Assembly (NCBI GenBank): GCA_954871525.1
Contig: OX940870.1
Location: 4,495,501 to 4,559,500, forward strand
Length of the DNA stretch: 64,000 nt
Direction: 5' to 3'
Source of the DNA: Parietaria judaica
Lineage: Eukaryota; Streptophyta; Magnoliopsida; Rosales; Urticaceae
Each line of letters opens with the position of its first letter. The stretch's first letter is position 1. The notes beneath the pieces were generated by a model. It worked only from the letters and a program-made list of their open reading frames with translations. It did not search any database and was not told where the DNA came from. Made by a program: the position numbers and the translations under genes. Below, piece by piece: positions 32,461 through 44,863 of this stretch.

Positions 32461-34885
32461 ATTACATGATTTTATTTTTCCCTTCTTCGGCATTGACTCG
32501 ACTATAGCGTCTACAATCTTTATCCGAGTCTTGGATTCTCAGTGGTTTAATCTCCATTGCCTTGAGTTTTTGACTTCTATTTGGCGAGGTATTTTTTTAT
32601 ATAATTATAAATTATTAACACTTTTATCTAATTATAAGTTGAGTAGCAGGGATTGAATTTTCCGTTTTGATTGAATGTCGAACGATTTGAATTTTCTGAT
32701 TGAATTTATTGGCTGACATTGGATTGAATTTTATATAAATTTAGAATTTCGTATTTATTTTGGCTTGAAGAGGGGTGTTTCGGTTGAGGGCTTGAGTAGG
32801 GAAATAAGGCCTTTCGAATTGTCGAGATTTCAATATTCAAAGGTTATCAATGTTTGGCTCTGTAATTTGGAAAAAATATATCTAATGTATATACAAAAGG
32901 AATAGAACTTTTTTAAAGAGGGTAGAAAAGGAATATCTGTAAATCAAACCACTACGCATGTATTTATGTTGTCACTGATTCATGAACTCCCTTAATTTTG
33001 GTTCGCTCTCAATATCGCAGTCTCTTCGTCACCAACTGCAGCTGATCAAGATTGCGAATGTCAAAATTTTCCTCATTACTTAATACTCGTGATGCAAAAG
33101 TATTATTGATATGATGATGGAATCCCACTAATTATTCTACGTGAAACCGAATCTTGATGCTGAGTAGTTACAAACAAGAATCACTTCGATGTAATGTTCA
33201 CCCTACTTCTTGGTATGTTTTATGCATCCATCATCTTTTTATAATCATGATCCTATCTTTTCATTAATAAATTCTCTTTAAGTCATGAACAAACCGTCAA
33301 CTGTCCATAATTCATTTAAAATTCATTTAAAGTATATTTTTTTACCATCGTAACATTAGATCATTTGAAATAAAAATGTTAGAGAAGAAAAACAATATAT
33401 TCTACTGCTTACTCTAATCAGTCATTGTAAGCTATTTATATGATCCAGATAATCTTAGTACTTATTACTTTTCAATTTACTCTTTGTTCTCTAATAAGTT
33501 ATTCAGATTTTGACATAATTTTGGCAGGTAATATAATTTGGAAGTCATGTAATGGGGTTTCTGAATTTAAGCTTTTAGCAACTGCAATGTAGGTTTAGGC
33601 CACGACGAAAAGTTACGATGCAAAATCTCTTAAAGGTTTGTTTTCTATATCCAAAGGTAAAGCTATTAGAAATCAAGGAAATTCGTAACTCTTTTTTATG
33701 AAAATAAAAGTTTAATGGCAGTTAATCCTATGACTCACCATGCGAGCCATTTACTATTCTATTCACTTCCCAGATTATGTGTCTCCCTGCGAGAGTTTTC
33801 TTTGTAAAAAATTCCGACGCCTGTGACTACTATGTACCCACAAACACCCTGACCCTTTTGCCTCTGCACCACAATAGCGCGCAACTACTTTGACAGATTG
33901 ATGCCACTAATGGGGTAAGTCGCTCTGAAAGTTTTTATAGCTATTCAACTATTTCTTACACGTTTTTTCTTACATTATAACGTTCAAATTATCGTCTTCA
34001 GATATTATCTACTATGTGTCCGTTATATGCCTGATCCTTAACACGAATATTTAACTCTTAAATTTTATTCTTATAGTTTCATAGAGAAAAGTATGACTAT
34101 TACAGATTGAAAATATAAATCATAAGATTTATTTATAAAGCGGTATAATCAGACATTTGGTTACGGTTTTCATATCAAAATAATTGAAAAACCCTATTTT
34201 AATCTTCTCCATGCATTCGGTTATTTTTTGGTGTATTCAATTTCTAACTGCTTTTTTCGGTTTACGATTTAATAGGGCATCAGTTCAATCGATTTTCAGT
34301 CAAAAATTTGGTTAATGATTTCTTTTGTTCACCCTTACACAAAGAAGTGAACCAACAATAATTTTTAAAAATGAAGCAAGAAACCAACTAATTTTTTTAT
34401 GAATGTTTGATTGATGAATGCATTTTCAACGTAATGAATGTATAATTTGTGTTATACATATAGGTGTATTTGTATATAATTTTTAAAGGAATTAAAGTGT
34501 TTAAGTAGTGATAAAATGTCGGTAGTAATACATCCTTACAAAAAAAATAAATCATTTTGATTATATGTATGCGTGTAGATTTTTGGTAATTAAAGATAAT
34601 TAAAATAAAAAGGAGAAAAAATAATAAGGTGAAAACTATAGTTTTTTAATCCGCGTTTATTTTACTTATATATATATATTACTAAAGAAAAATAGTATGT
34701 GCAAACTGATAGTGATAGTTCATACTTCATTCATATATTTTCAATAATTTATATTTTTATGTTATCACTTGAAAAAAAATATTAAAGAATTGCTTGGTTG
34801 AATGATAGCGGTCTTTTGTTTACAACTTACAATCCAAGTAAGGATTTGTAATTTCTTTTTTAAATAAAAATAATATTTTTAACAT

Positions 34886-34916
34886 CACCGCACGAAGCGC
34901 GGTGTTGGTCAACTAG
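34886..34916 (+). other. Helitron 3' hairpin and CTAG terminus
   Basis: A 19-base palindrome, CACCGCACGAAGCGCGGTG, is followed by TTGGTCAA and CTAG. It is strikingly GC-rich against its AT-rich surroundings. Confidence 0.9.
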
Positions 34917-35612
34917 TATGTTTAATAATAATAACCAATAATAATCATATGATTATTTAGCGATATATTTTTTTAAAAGAATAATATATAAATAAAAATA
35001 TATTAAATTATTATTATTATTCTAAAATGCAAGCACAAAAAAAATATCATGCAAGCAAATAAATAATTTTTCATTAAATATAAATATGACTACTACTTTT
35101 TGTTTTTGAATAAGTGGTGTGTATTTAATTATGTCTTGACTTTTTAAACATTATGTATGTGTTTTTTAGTTATTATTATTAAACATATTAAACAGTTTTA
35201 TGGGACACATGAACCGGATCGGAAACAGAGTTCAAGTGAACTGTGAGCGGTGAAAATTACTTCGTTCTACCAACTTTTGAAAAATAAATAATTATAACCA
35301 ATAATGAATATTTAAATTTAAATATTCATTAATTTTTATTATTGAAAAAAATAATTTTGTTTAAAAATAAAAATATTTTATAAAAATATTTTTTTTAAAA
35401 AAATATTTAATAAAATAATAATTACATGGCATGCCATGTAGCGGCCAAGTGTCGTGTTGCATGCCACGTGGAAAAAGTTGATTGCCACATAGATAGATTT
35501 TCTCGGTCAACTCCCCAATGCTAAGTTTGGGTACTTTTGCCGCCATTTACTGTGGTTGTATACACAGCAGAGAATTTGACCAAAAGTTGGGTATTTTTGT
35601 CGCAATTAACCC
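34917..35612 (-). repeat. right arm of the 27.6-35.6 kb TIR element
   Basis: The inner part (34917-35205) is AT-rich filler. From about 35210 it is the inverted counterpart of the left arm. The 35361-35546 ORF lies inside it and is not a gene. Confidence 0.75.
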
Positions 35613-35621
35613 TTATTATTA

Positions 35622-37214
35622 ATGTTATTGCCGAATTTAAATGGTTGGAAATGTTTTGAGGACATATAAAAATATATTGCTCTGTTTAACGTGAAATCCA
35701 TAACTAACGAAGCTTGAGCATAGTGATAACTCTATTAAATACATATTCCAGGTTTAAGCCCTATCATACTCAAATAAGTGCCTATTTTACATATGTAAAC
35801 TTCGTCAATAATGCTACTTATTCTTACACCGAATATATTTAGTAATACGAGAGTGCATTGTAATCTTGGGCGATAGTGCCACTTCAAATTGATCAAGTTC
35901 CACACAAACTTCTAAACATACGGTGGTTCAATGAAAAACGACAATGTAAAATTCCACATTATAGTAGCTAGAATTAGTAATCCCAAATTTGATTTGTGAA
36001 GTTTGTTTGGCCTAGTGATAAAGCTGTCAAATTCTTATTTTGTGTCTTCCGTCATGTTTCCGTCTAGAAGCATTAAGTAGTGCCACGTGTCACATTTTAA
36101 AACCCATTAAATATACCATTGTTTATTAGAAATAGTATACTTAATGGGTTTAAAAAAGGTGACACGTAGCGCGGTTCTAGATAGAAATATGACGGAAGAC
36201 GCAAAATAAGAATTTGACAACTTTCGTCGCTAGAAAAAAAAAGAATAAGAACTTAATGTCAACTTTTCAAAGAATTTGTCTACTAATCCGCCATTTCCAT
36301 ATTATAAATGGCAATGTCACCAAAAATATAAATCAACCCTTAACATAGGTTTACTTTTTATTGAACTTTAAAGCAAATAAGTTATAATTCCTACTACAAT
36401 AAAATCATAGGGAACAAATGATACAAGGAGAGAAAGGAGAGGACTAATTCTTACATTAAACATTAAAAACTATTAGCATGGCAAATTATCTACACTATTG
36501 ACATGGCAAATCATGTAGATGCTGCTGAAAAAATGAAGTAATGTATTTTTGCCGATAGAATTTGTTTATAAGGATTAAGACTAATGTTATTTAATCCCTC
36601 AAAAAAAAAAAAAAGACTAATGTTATTTAACTATTTTTACCACAATTATTTATCCTTTGTAATAATGTAGGTGCATATGTTTTAGTTCCAAATTCATCAA
36701 TTTTATTTAAGAAACATAACATCTTTTCTACAAGGTGAACATGACATAAGACTTTGGATATATCTTATTATCCAAGAAAAAAACCTAAAAACTAATATAT
36801 ACACTCCAATCCTATGATGTGAAAATAATTGAAAAAAATAAGGCATTAAAGGATGTTCACAGTCATAGACACAAGATGAGGCTTCATTGTGAAGCCTAAC
36901 TAATTCCCAGTAGTAAAAACACAAACATACTTTAGAACACTCTTAATATTGACAAGCCAATTCAGCAAAATTTTCGTAAACATAATCCGATATTTCTTGG
37001 AGCACAAGGCAGAGATGTTAGATCACAGCCTTGAAAGTAGCCACATACACTGCTGCAAACCCGCATACAGAAATGCCAACGACAAGACCAGCAAAACCTC
37101 GGAAGCTACTAATAAGCGAGGCATTGCGAATAAGTCGAAAATACTCCGTGTCTCCTTCCTCTTTGAGAAGTTAAGGTTTTCTTATTAGAACTCATTCTGT
37201 GTGTGTCTAGTACT
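35622..37214. other. intergenic region downstream of the WVD2-like gene
   Basis: Contains the MITE at 36011-36290. The part near 36950-37214 is probably the 3' UTR of the minus-strand WVD2-like gene. No other gene seen. Confidence 0.5.
36011..36290. mobile_element. fold-back MITE related to the 6777 element
   Basis: The left segment (TGTCAAATTCTTATTTTGTG) is the inverse of 36199-36225, and the middle carries complementary GCCACGTGTCAC and GGTGACACGTAGC. The same blocks occur at 6777-7104, so this is a second family member. Confidence 0.75.
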
Positions 37215-38898
37215 CTAAGTTCCGACATTGGCAGCCAGATCCTCTTGGTTTGTGGTGTCTGAGGTGACTGGCTGTTCTTGATTTGCGATTGAAACGCTTG
37301 TTCTCGGTTTGTTTGCCGTTTCGGAAGTGGCATTTTTATGTCCCTTTGATAGACTGGCTCTCTCAGAGGGCAACGTGGGAAGAGACTTACGCAGCGGCTT
37401 CTTTGGAAGCAGAGAGTGCGCTTTTTCCGGGTTCTGAGAAACTTTCTCATCATGGTCTATGGGAGGTAAGCTCTTTCTACGTCCAAGCTTCGGGGATTTG
37501 GCTCTTGTGGTTGGTATCTGCCACGTATAAATTGCGAATTTGCGGTAAGGTAGTTACACCTATTAACATGTTCCACGTCGAGTCACGAAACAGGGCATTT
37601 TCTACTACAGCGACATCAATTACCTTCTTTAACTCGGCCTTGGGAGGTGGCGGCTCCCGGTAGAAAGTTGGCATCGGAGTCGCTTTAAAGGCCAGGCTCT
37701 TCCGCAGTAACTTTATTTCAGCTTCTAGTGTTTCCTGTTGAAGATATAGTAAATAAAAATTGGCGTTAACAAGGCCTAATACATCCATTATATAAAGAGA
37801 ATTATGACCTTAGACTTTGCTTGCAAAGAAGTCTTCTCTTCTTCCTTTGCTTGAGTCTTCTCTTCAAGTTTAACGTAGAACTGCCAAATATAATACCAAA
37901 AACTTAATTCGATGTCATTACATTTTGGTTGTAACAATCTATGACTACTAAGAATTAGGAGCAAAGAAACCAACCTCCTTCCTTTTTTCAGCTCGCTCAT
38001 CACACTTAAAGCTGAAACCGTAATTCGGAAGCGTGCCAGTCCTACGAGACTTGCCATCCGCTGATGTCGAACTTCCGAAATGCAGTCAAGGTTAAACCAG
38101 AAGTTTGAACAACACTTCAAAAACACAAATTTTTAGACCATCCAGGCAAATGACAGTGCTAAAGTTGGCACCAAAAGAGTTAATAGAAAATAAAATTCAG
38201 GCAAGAAAAACAAGTATCAATAATAACTTTGGGGAAAAGACTACTTTTTAAATTCTTAAACGATAATCATCGCGGTTAGTCAAGGTTGAGCAACCAAAAA
38301 ACTCGTATTCTGTTGAACTAGGATACGAAGACGATATCGAATCTTCCTCGAGTTCCGCTTTGATAACATCTTCTTCTTTCAAAGGCCTCATCTTGGGCTT
38401 GTCACTGTGATAAAGAAGCAAAGGTGAGTAAGATCAAACACAATTTTTCCATGTAAAGAATATTATCTAAAATTACAACATGGGAAAAAAAAAATCATCA
38501 CTCGCCTAATGTCATCTTTTCCATCTTTGTTTTTCTTCAACGTTGAGGGCTTCAAGTTGTTGCTCACACCCTTTTGTGATTTGGACTGCTTTGGATGATC
38601 AGAGGCTTTAGCTTTCTCGTCCTACAATACACTCACAACAATGGCTGATCAACTCAGTGCTTATAGGAATAAAGTCCGGTTCATGCGTAAAGAAACTCCT
38701 ACGTACCGTAGCAATGCGCAGGCCATCGCTCCGAACGCAAGTATCTGAGTCCTCTTTAACTTCCACGGTCGATGAGTCGTGAGCCGTGCCGTTCTCCGAG
38801 GCTCTGAGATCGTCGTCTAAGACAACGATATCGCCTTCGGCGGTTAACTTCTTCTCGTGTGCACCATTTTGATGGGCCACTCCACAAACTGAATCCAT
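37215..38898 (-). CDS. WVD2-LIKE / TPX2-domain microtubule-associated protein
   Basis: Exons: 38898-38707, 38621-38506, 38404-38327, 38071-37975, 37880-37809, 37734-37624 and 37517-37215, 322 residues in phase. The N-terminus [16 protein letters not shown] and the basic [12 protein letters not shown] stretch are typical of the WDL4/WDL5 group. The core TPX2/KLEEK region (about residues 140-222) reads [20 protein letters not shown], then KLEEK, then [16 protein letters not shown]. The tail has [16 protein letters not shown] and KKPLRKSLP. Family members bind cortical microtubules and affect cell elongation. Intron 2 uses a GC donor (38505-38504); with GT the frame would stop. The intron 3 donor is weak (GTATCC), so exon 3's 3' edge is the least certain. 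A 5' UTR intron probably ends just before 38912. The gene appears intact. Confidence 0.88.
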
Positions 38899-39818
38899 TG
38901 GCCAACCGAAAACTGCAAAACAAATATTCCAACATTTTAGACAAAACTAGTACATAACCATCAGCAAATTTGAATTCCCAAGACAAAAAATCTTGAAGAA
39001 GTCACAAATTTCTTTTTCTGACTAGAATTTGACCAAACTAAAAAAAAACATTGACTCTCGATCGAACAGCGAGTTAGACTACGAACCCAATTGAATTTAG
39101 CAGCGAGATTACACTACGCGCACCTTAGTACTTCATTTGGCATTGAGAAGTACTGAGCTATAAAAACATTACAATAATTTTTATAAATTAATAATACCCG
39201 AATCGCTAAAATTTATTATATTATTGAATTTTAAATTATTAATTATTAATTTATTAATTTATAAAAAAAAATAGTTTATACACAATTCATTATTTAATTT
39301 TTTGTCAACTAATTAAGAAACAAAATTAAATACTAGATAAAATGTTAATTTATGAAAATTCCTTAAATAATTTAGTTGTGATATTATAAATATAAGAATA
39401 AAAATGATAAAAAAATACTTTTACACATGGTCACATATGACAATAAGTATAAATTTGATTAGAAAAATGATTTAAATGTTTTAGTTTATATTTAAGAATA
39501 ATGACATCATATATACCCAAGTTGTTAAAATTACGTCGATATGAAACCAAGTTTTTCTTTTCTTTTCAGTGACATATTCTCAAATTGTTGTTTTCTGCGT
39601 TTTTTTTTTTTTTTTAAATTCCTATATATATATATATAATTAACTGCCGTTAACTCTAATAAACTTGTAACATTTTTTTATTGGTGAGTCCCACGATTAA
39701 AACAACCAAATCGATTTAGGAAAAAAAGAAAAGAAAAATATGTCTATGATTCTGCATTTGAAAAGATTTCTTTTTATTTTTTAGAATGTAACTAATTCAA
39801 TGAAAAAATCTAACAATT

Positions 39819-39855
<37 letters not shown>

Positions 39856-39879
39856 AATAAACTTTGATCGAGAGAGATT
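38899..39879. other. 5' region of the WVD2-like gene, then AT-rich spacer
   Basis: Directly upstream (minus strand) is TTTTGCAG and a short leader before the ATG, so a 5' UTR intron is likely. Beyond about 39200 the sequence is AT-rich without recognisable features; a TA run lies at 39822-39848. Confidence 0.5.
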
Positions 39880-40332
39880 TTATAGTTTGAGCTTGAGGTC
39901 TGGAATAGGATACATGAGGTGATGAGAGAGATATACAAAGTAAGCAAAGGAACGAAGAAGCTTTTGGTTACCACTCAACGAAGACAAAGAAGACGATAAA
40001 GCTTTAGGCTCAGCTTCAACGACGAAGACCGGCGTTCTCGGGTCCGGGTTCGGGTTCAAAGAGCGCTGCGACACAGCGTTCTCGGTGATGGAGAGCCCCG
40101 TCGCTTGGGCCACGGGTTTTACACCACGAGCGTGTCCGTGAAGGGGTCTTCTTCTTCGGCGAGAGGACCTCGGTAGGTCCTGCTGGTCGGCGTCTGCCGG
40201 CTATGGTTGCGGCGAGGAGTCGGAGATCTCAGGAGAAGGTTGGGGTTCAGACTCGGAAGTGATGAGAGGGAGGGAGAGTGCGGGCTCTGTGTTGGAAACT
40301 TGGAGTCTTGCATCAGGAGGAGAGAGCTCCAT
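39880..40332 (-). pseudogene. degenerate N-terminal gene fragment, weakly DUF2828-like
   Basis: A GC-richer coding-like stretch reads from ATG 40332 (MELSPPDARLQVSNTEPAL) to an in-frame TAG at 40203-40201, then stays open to 39880. A different frame carries AEEEDPFTDTLVV, while the first frame resumes with KPVAQATGLSITENA, so at least one indel pair is likely. The order DPF-DTLV then GL-TENA loosely recalls the N-terminus of plant DUF2828 (vWA-like) proteins, but that is a guess. No downstream domain is found. It could also be the first exon of a gene disrupted here. Confidence 0.4.
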
Positions 40333-42016
40333 TGTTTGAGAAATAGGTGTGATTTTTATTACAGAGAGGGTGGTGGGGCCTACTAAAAAATAATAAATAA
40401 ATAAAAATTCGCTAACAGCGGAATCAAGAATTAAACTCGGGGGCGACTATAATTAATATTTTTAAAAAATTTATTTGAGTGATTATATTTAATTTTTTGT
40501 AAAATTTCAGAATGATTAAATTAAAATTTTATGTGAATTTACACTGAAAAACTACAGTTCCGCCATTGGAGCTCACGGCAAAGTTGGATGAAAATCTCAA
40601 AATTTTTAGAAAACAACATTTTGAAAATATATTCCACTGAAAAATATAAAATTAACTTTGTATCAATCTATATTTGAACAACGTCATATACAGTTGCCAT
40701 TAACCCTTATAGTTGTACCATTTAGCAAATTATTTTCTTTGATTTCATCGACCAAGTTAATAATAAGAATTCAAAGATGATGGACTATATGTCTATATAC
40801 GATGATATAATCAAAATAATTATGATAAATATTGACAATGTATTCATAGAGAATAGATAATATTCACCGTAGTTTTGACTTTTGTAGTATCCATTGTCTC
40901 ATTGCTTGGATGTTCAAGTGATTAACGAGATGTTAATATATATAATAAACATGAGTGATGAGATTCGACTATACTTTTCTTAATCAAGTAAAGTACAAGA
41001 GCACCATATTAAACTCACTTCTTACACTTTACACCACACAACATATCATATTTTTATGATGATATAAGACTATTATTTTACACTAGCATTCATTTATTCT
41101 ATGAGGATATAATTAATGAAATTTGGGTGCAATATGCATGTATTGATAATCGAGGCCCTGATCTTGTCAATGTCTTGAAATTTAGGGGTACATTTTTAAT
41201 ATTTTATGAAGTTAAAACTTAAAACACGTTTGGCCCAAACTATTTCTTCAAATTATAACAAGGTCCCTCGTTTTTAACGTTTTTTTCTTTTCTTTTCTAA
41301 CTTGCAATTATGATGGTCTTTTACCGTCATTTAGGGATTTTTATTATTATTATTATCAATAACATATACTAATATGCATGCAGTTAATAACATTGAACAA
41401 ATAAGATGACCATTTAAGTTCAATGGTATTACAAATTAAATTGTATAAATATTAAATATACTTCAATGGCAATTAAATTTTGGCACTTTGTGAGTGATTG
41501 ATTTTGAAGGGGAAAAAAGAATGAAAAATTTTAAGTGTGATAAATTGAAAGAAGGTGTACATTGAGGAGAGACAATGTCTCTGCATGTGAGGTGACATCT
41601 TTGCATTGACTCACCTCATGTAGAGTTAATTAAAATGTCTAAAATTGATGTACTAACATCCAAAGAAAGGAACACCTATCTCTAACAAAATTGTTTTTTA
41701 AGACATTTATTTGTAAGAAAATGTTTTTAAAAAATATAAGAAGAATAAAAAAAACCTTGTTCATATAAAAAATAATATAAAATTATAAAGAAAGTAACAA
41801 AAGTATACATTTTAGTTATCTTTCAAATTATACAAACTTGTTCCAATCGGACCGAATGAGCACTTTTTTGTGAGATTGATGTATTTTTTGTTTTATTTTG
41901 TTTTAATTGAATAAACGCGTTGTATTTGATCATTTTTGATGCATATATATGAGATAATTTATTATATATTTTCAATGTTTTATATGTCATCTTTATCAAG
42001 TTATTCTTTTGCCATA
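40333..42016. other. AT-rich intergenic region
   Basis: No gene or repeat structure recognised up to the LINE target-site duplication at 42017. Confidence 0.5.
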
Positions 42017-44653
42017 AACAAGAACTTGCATTTTTTTTTTTTGAAAGCAATTTGATTTCATTCAATCAAAAAAGTTGAGGGAAAAAATCCCTCAACACCG
42101 TTGCTACAAGCCACTCCGGGCAATAAGGACACAAAAGGTCCGAAACAAGAGAAGAAAGACGCCTCTTTGCCAAAGCATTGGCCACCTCGTTACATTCTCG
42201 TGGAACCCAAGTCCACTCTCCGGTCCCGCCTAGCTCTCGGCCGAGCTCCCGCACCTCCGCAATAATCGGGCCTTGCAAGCCCAACGAGTCTCGTGCCTTC
42301 GTGAGGAGGGAGGCCCGCAAGCAATCCGTCTCGGCATACTCGATCTTCCACCCCCGTTCGCGGGCAAAGAGAAGCCCCCGTCGCATCGCAATGCACTCTC
42401 CGGTGAGTGCCGAGTCGACATGGTCGACTAAGGAAGCAATGACTCCCATGACTCGACCTTGGTGGTCTCGGACAACCGCTCCCACCGCTGCCCGTCTCGT
42501 CTCCCCGTCCCAAGCCGCGTCTACGTTGAGCTTGAGGCTCCCCGCAGCCGGCCCGGACCAAACCTTCGGAACCTCCTCCCTCGGCGACCGGTGTTTTTCC
42601 GTCGTGTGCGCACACCGCTTGAAACTTGTGAACCATCCGTCGACTTCTTCCACCCAAGTCTCTGAAGCCCGTACGCGATGCTCAAAGAGGCGAAGGTTGC
42701 GGTCGGACCACGCCGCCCAAATTAGCCCACAAAAGAGCTCGAAATGCGGTTTGGAAAGACTCTCGAGCGCCCGGTAGCACAACTCTCGAAACGGAATCTC
42801 CCCGTCTTTTCCACCCACCGGTGGATCGTCGATGATGCCCAAATGGCCTTGGCCCTCTCACACCCCCAAACGGCATGTGAGGCGACTTCCGGTAGCGCCC
42901 CGCAAAAGTTGCAAAAGGGTAGAACGTCTACCCCTCGGACCCGAAGTGCCCCGTTGGTCGGAAGAGTTTCCGACCACGCGCGCCACACCATGTGCTTCAC
43001 TTTCGCGGGGATCGCCGTGCCCCATAAAGCTTTCCACCAATTCAGCTCCCCCCGTCCCGAGCCTGAAGGTCCGCTCCGTGCTTCCGACCTAGCTAGTCGG
43101 TAACCGGATCGCACCGAGTAGATCCCGTTGTCTTCGTGGTGCCAAACAAGCCGATCTGGACCTTTCCCCACCGGGATCCTCAAGACAGCCTCCGTATCAT
43201 AAGGGGTTAAAAGGGCCTCGACCCGAGAGAGGTCCCAATGGCCGTGGGAGACTAGATCGGCTACCCGCCATGGATACCCGTCGTCCGGAGTCTCCGAGGT
43301 GGCGAGGAAAGCCCCGGGCCGAGGGATCCAAGGTTGGCCGTGGACCCGTACGTTGCCTTCCCCGATTTGCCATCTCGTGCCGCGTCTAAGCAAGTCTCGT
43401 CCCCAACACAGACTCTTGCAAAGGAACGAGGAGCGTCCATTGCAATTGAAGTCGAGGATCGAGGTATCGGGGTAGTACTTAGCTTTTAGAATCCGTGCTA
43501 AGAGACAATCAGGATTTTGGATGATCCGCCACGAAAGTCGTGCTACGAGGGCTCGGTTGAAATCACCCATGTCCTTGAAGCCCAAACCACCTTCCTCTTT
43601 CGGCTTTGCTAGAACGTCCCATCTCCGCCAATGAATCTTTCTCGATTCCTCCGACCCACCCCACCAAAATCGAGCGGTCGTAGCGTGAATATCTTTAATG
43701 GTGCGGACGGGGAGCCGGAAAAGACTCATGAGATAGGTAGGGATAGCTTGCACCACTGATTTGATCAAGACTTCTCGTCCCCCTGCCGAGAATAGTTTCG
43801 CTTTCCACGTCCCGAGATGCTTCTTAACCCGACTCGTAATCTTGCTGAAGACTGCGCACTTGTTTTTGCCGACGTGTACTGGAAGCCCGAGATAAGACTC
43901 GAGGTCAGGAACGGCCCGCATACCAAGCACCTGTGAGATGGATCCACCATGAGCCTCAACCACGTTTCGTGAAAAGCTCACCATAGACTTCTCCGCGTTA
44001 ACGGTTTGTCTGGTCCCCTTCTCGTAGACTTTGAGAACCCCGCTGATAGCTTGGCCGCACTCGACACTCGCCTCCCCGAAGATGATGCAATCGTCCGCGA
44101 AGAGAAGATGTGTCACCGACGGGGCTTCTCGCCGACACGCAAAACCGTGTAAGAGACCAAGTCTCTCTTGCCCTCGGATGAGCGCAGAAAGGCCCTCCGC
44201 GCAGACTAGGAAGAGGTACGGCGACAGAGGGCAACCTTGCCGGAGTCCGCGGGACGGCGAGAAGGAGTTTCCGGTCCTTCCGTTGAGAACGACGGAGAAG
44301 ACCGGTGTCGAGATACAGTCCCGTACAACGCCTAGGATTCGCGGCCCGAACCCCATCCGATGCAACATTGCTTCCACGAACCCCCATTCGACCCGGTCGT
44401 AAGCTTTGCTAATATCGAGCTTTATGGCCATCGCCCCCTTCTTTTGATGATGGATTTGCCGGATAGAATGAAGAATCTCGTAGGCGATGGCGGCGTTGTC
44501 CGTAATCAAGCGTCCGGGGACGAAGGCGCTTTGAGCTTCCGAGATGACGGAGGCGAGGGCGCCTTTTATCCGGTTAGCGACTACTTTGGAGACGAGCTTG
44601 AGAAGCACGTTGCACAAACTTATCGGTCGATAATCAACAAGAACTTGCATTTT
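42017..44653 (-). mobile_element. 5'-truncated LINE with 18-bp target-site duplication
   Basis: AACAAGAACTTGCATTTT occurs at 42017-42034 and again, perfectly, at 44636-44653. On the minus strand the inserted body (44635-42035) starts in mid reverse transcriptase and ends with a poly(A) tail next to the left repeat. These are hallmarks of target-primed LINE insertion with 5' truncation. The perfect duplication suggests recent insertion. Confidence 0.93.
42066..44635 (-). pseudogene. LINE ORF2 fragment: reverse transcriptase, zf-RVT, RNase H
   Basis: On the minus strand the reading begins DYRPISLCNVLLKLVSKVVA inside the RT domain and lacks the endonuclease. RT motifs are AFVPGRLITDN, GLRQGCPLSPYLF and the catalytic LLFADDCIIFG. 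A zf-RVT region (WWKALWGTAIPAKVKHMVWR, then CNFCG) follows. One frameshift near 42800-42830 moves the frame into the RNase H domain (LNVDAAWDG, AETDCLRA, WVPRECNEVANALAKRRL), ending CPEWLVATVLRDFFPQLF. Codon use is GC-rich compared with the AT-rich surroundings. Large plus-strand ORFs over this region are shadows. Confidence 0.92.
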
Positions 44654-44858
44654 AATATTACGAAGCACGACAATTGTGATCCAGACTCTTTTGAAAAGAA
44701 AAAATAATAGTTATTAAATCAAATATTTTCATAAAATCGTCTTTGCGACTTTCTTTTCTCTTGCTTTCCAAAATATATTAACATGTAATAATTATATGGA
44801 TCGGATAAACTATTATACATATATAATAATAAGAAAGATTCTTAAGCATTCAGCTTAA
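44654..44858. other. short AT-rich spacer between LINE and copia element
   Basis: No feature seen. Confidence 0.5.
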
Positions 44859-44863
44859 TTATA

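Larger units (their letters stand above)
28031..34916 (+). mobile_element. non-autonomous Helitron, 6.9 kb, carrying gene fragments
   Basis: The 5' terminus TCTATATATATATAAAAGC (28031) follows an A. The 3' terminus is CTAG (34913-34916) followed by T, preceded by a hairpin (CACCGC/GCGGTG, 34886-34904) 8 bases upstream. This A^TC...CTAG^T arrangement is the Helitron signature. No Rep/helicase coding sequence is seen. The interior holds AT-rich repeats, a second 5'-terminus-like sequence at 30404 and exon-like fragments of host genes. It sits inside the TIR element at 27604-35612. Confidence 0.85.
27604..35612. mobile_element. TIR element with 9-bp flanking repeats, split by a Helitron
   Basis: Left end GGGTTAATTGCGGC at 27604 and right end GCAATTAACCC at 35612 are inverted. 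The flanks TTATCATTA (27595-27603) and TTATTATTA (35613-35621) match at 8 of 9 positions, as expected for a Mutator-type insertion. The arms stay complementary through the GGCGGTAAAAGTACCC and CCACATGGCACTTG regions and further in at the CGGTTCATTC and GATCTAGTTCATG region near 27975-28010. Without the Helitron the element is about 1.1 kb and noncoding. Confidence 0.85.

Noticed and set aside
42178..44402. Several plus-strand ORFs of 60-200 codons
   Set aside because: They are shadows of the minus-strand LINE ORF and have no domain features.
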